Shown: in pieces, positions 17,060 to 17,989 of the stretch
Layout of the letters: each line of letters starts with the position of its first letter
Position numbering within the stretch: position 1 is the first letter of the stretch
Assembly: GCA_004151065.3 (NCBI GenBank)
Contig: NWUY0300007804.1
Location: forward strand, 34,251-52,239
DNA from: Larix sibirica
Lineage: Eukaryota > Streptophyta > Pinopsida > Pinales > Pinaceae
DNA: 17,989 bases
Direction of reading: 5' to 3'
The notes under the pieces: generated by a model
What the model saw: the letters and a program-made list of their open reading frames with translations, nothing else
Database searches by the model: none
What the model was told of the DNA's origin: nothing
Position numbers and translations under genes: made by a program

Positions 17060-17989
17060 CTAACTTCTATAAGATGCAAAAGCAATCTCTTAAGCTACGT
17101 GCAACAAGATTTTGTTTGGTGCAGGGAGGAATTGGATGGAGAAACCCAGATGGTGTTATCCTCGGATGCGTAGATCCAACCGAGTCCAAAGACTTATTGC
17201 AGGAACTACATGTTGGATTGTGCGGGGCTCATTTCTCAGCCAGGGCTATTGCTCATAAGATTATGAGAGTAGGTTACTATTGGCCTGGCATTTTTGTTGA
17301 CACCCATATGTATGTTAGAGCAAGTGATCCTTTCCAGCGTTTTGAGGGGAAACAAAAGTTACTGTCATTACCCCCTCATCCAGTTATATTATAGGCTCCT
17401 TTTCAGTAGTGGGGCCTTGATTTCATTGGTAAATTTCATTAGAGTTCTAGTAATGGATTTAATTAGATCTTGGTAGCCCCTGATTATTTTACCAGATGGG
17501 TAGAGGTTGTACCACTGAAGACATCCTCAAGTGCAACTATTATTAGATTTTTCGAGAGCATCACTACATGCTTTGGAGTGCTTGATAAGATTACCATAGA
17601 TGATGCCAACATTTTCAGATCAACGAAGTTGATGACATGTTGTTCATAGAATGGCATTGCATTGCCCCATTCGACCAACTACTACCCATAACAAAATGGT
17701 CTAGCAGAGTCCAACAACAAAAATCTTATTAGGATAATCAAGAAGGTGGTTGGCAAGAAGAGGAGATCATAGGACAATTATCTCAAGTTTGCACTATGGG
17801 CTGACCGCATCATCAAAGTAAAGGGCAACTGGTAAAAGCCCTTTCAAGCTCGTTTATAGGCTTGATATAATCTTTCCAGTGAACTTAAGGCTACTTGTGT
17901 ACAAATTAGTGGAATAGTTCACCACCAACTAGAATTCCCTCCAGGCCCATATCCACCAACATAAATCCATCTTAAACTCAGATCTATCA
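17060..17989 (+). pseudogene. Ty3/gypsy integrase, degenerate, runs off the window
   Basis: LQELHVGLCGAHFSARAIAH, MRVGYYWPGIF and VRASDPFQRF form the N-terminal zinc finger; both Cys of the usual CxxC (KCDPCQ) are replaced by Ser and Phe. The catalytic core follows: WGLDFIGKF (first Asp), VAPDYFTRWVEVVPL, TIDDANIF (second Asp; relatives have DNG), then GLAESNNKNLIRIIKKVVG (catalytic Glu). FALWADRI and, after frame changes, PVNLRLLVYKLVE and NSLQAHIHQ lead to the window end. Stops occur at several points. The GPY/F C-terminal module expected next is not here; a matching module lies inverted at 4990-5330. Confidence 0.88.

Larger units (their letters stand above)
9788..17989 (+). mobile_element. 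Ty3/gypsy (Tat-like) LTR retrotransposon, 5' part
   Basis: The domain order is LTR, tRNA-Asp-like primer site, gag, protease, aRNH, reverse transcriptase, RNase H and integrase. The added archaeal-type RNase H and the primer site point to the Tat branch of plant non-chromovirus gypsy elements. No chromodomain is seen in what is left of the integrase. The 3' part (integrase tail, untranslated region, 3' LTR) is most likely the inverted block at 2277-5330. Confidence 0.88.

Overview
This window looks like intergenic DNA from a seed plant with a large, repeat-rich genome. It is AT-rich, has no intact host gene, and is filled by old, broken plant-type retrotransposons. A conifer would fit the size and decay of the elements, but that is only a guess. 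Almost every protein match lies in a degenerate reading frame with stops, frameshifts and small tandem duplications. No bacterial-type operon, tRNA, rRNA or CRISPR array is visible.

Layout. Positions 1-1250 are AT-rich with no gene seen. An unidentified minus-strand ORF lies at 1258-1578. A CpG-rich patch with two small tandem repeats follows at 1580-2040. A minus-strand fragment of Ty1/copia reverse transcriptase lies at 2145-2276 and abuts a minus-strand LTR (2277-3869) of a Ty3/gypsy element. That element's 3' untranslated region (3870-4985) and integrase C-terminus (4990-5330) follow, also on the minus strand. A LINE ORF2 fragment (5378-5743, minus) comes next. Then a plus-strand Ty1/copia element begins: LTR, Met-tRNA primer site, gag, protease, integrase and the start of reverse transcriptase. 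It is cut at 9787 by a plus-strand gypsy 5' LTR (9788-12220, enlarged by three 412-bp tandem units). After this come a tRNA-Asp-like primer site and the gypsy gag, protease, archaeal-type RNase H, reverse transcriptase, RNase H and integrase, running off the window end.

How the pieces relate. The copia reading frame stops at ...EEGVD next to the right-hand LTR and resumes as DYEE... next to the left-hand LTR on the opposite strand. The 5 bases flanking the two LTRs are TGACT and AGACT, a near-perfect target-site duplication. The left 3' LTR and right 5' LTR are therefore best read as the two ends of ONE gypsy insertion in ONE copia element, later split by an inversion. One breakpoint would join gypsy integrase to the LINE fragment at about 5330-5378. 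The other would lie at or just past the right edge of the window. The inferred order of events is: LINE, then copia inserted into it, then gypsy inserted into copia, then inversion, with local tandem duplication and C-to-T decay along the way.

None of the coding regions looks functional now. The main interest is the readable history of rearrangement, the gypsy domain order with two RNase H domains, and the LTR tandem expansion.
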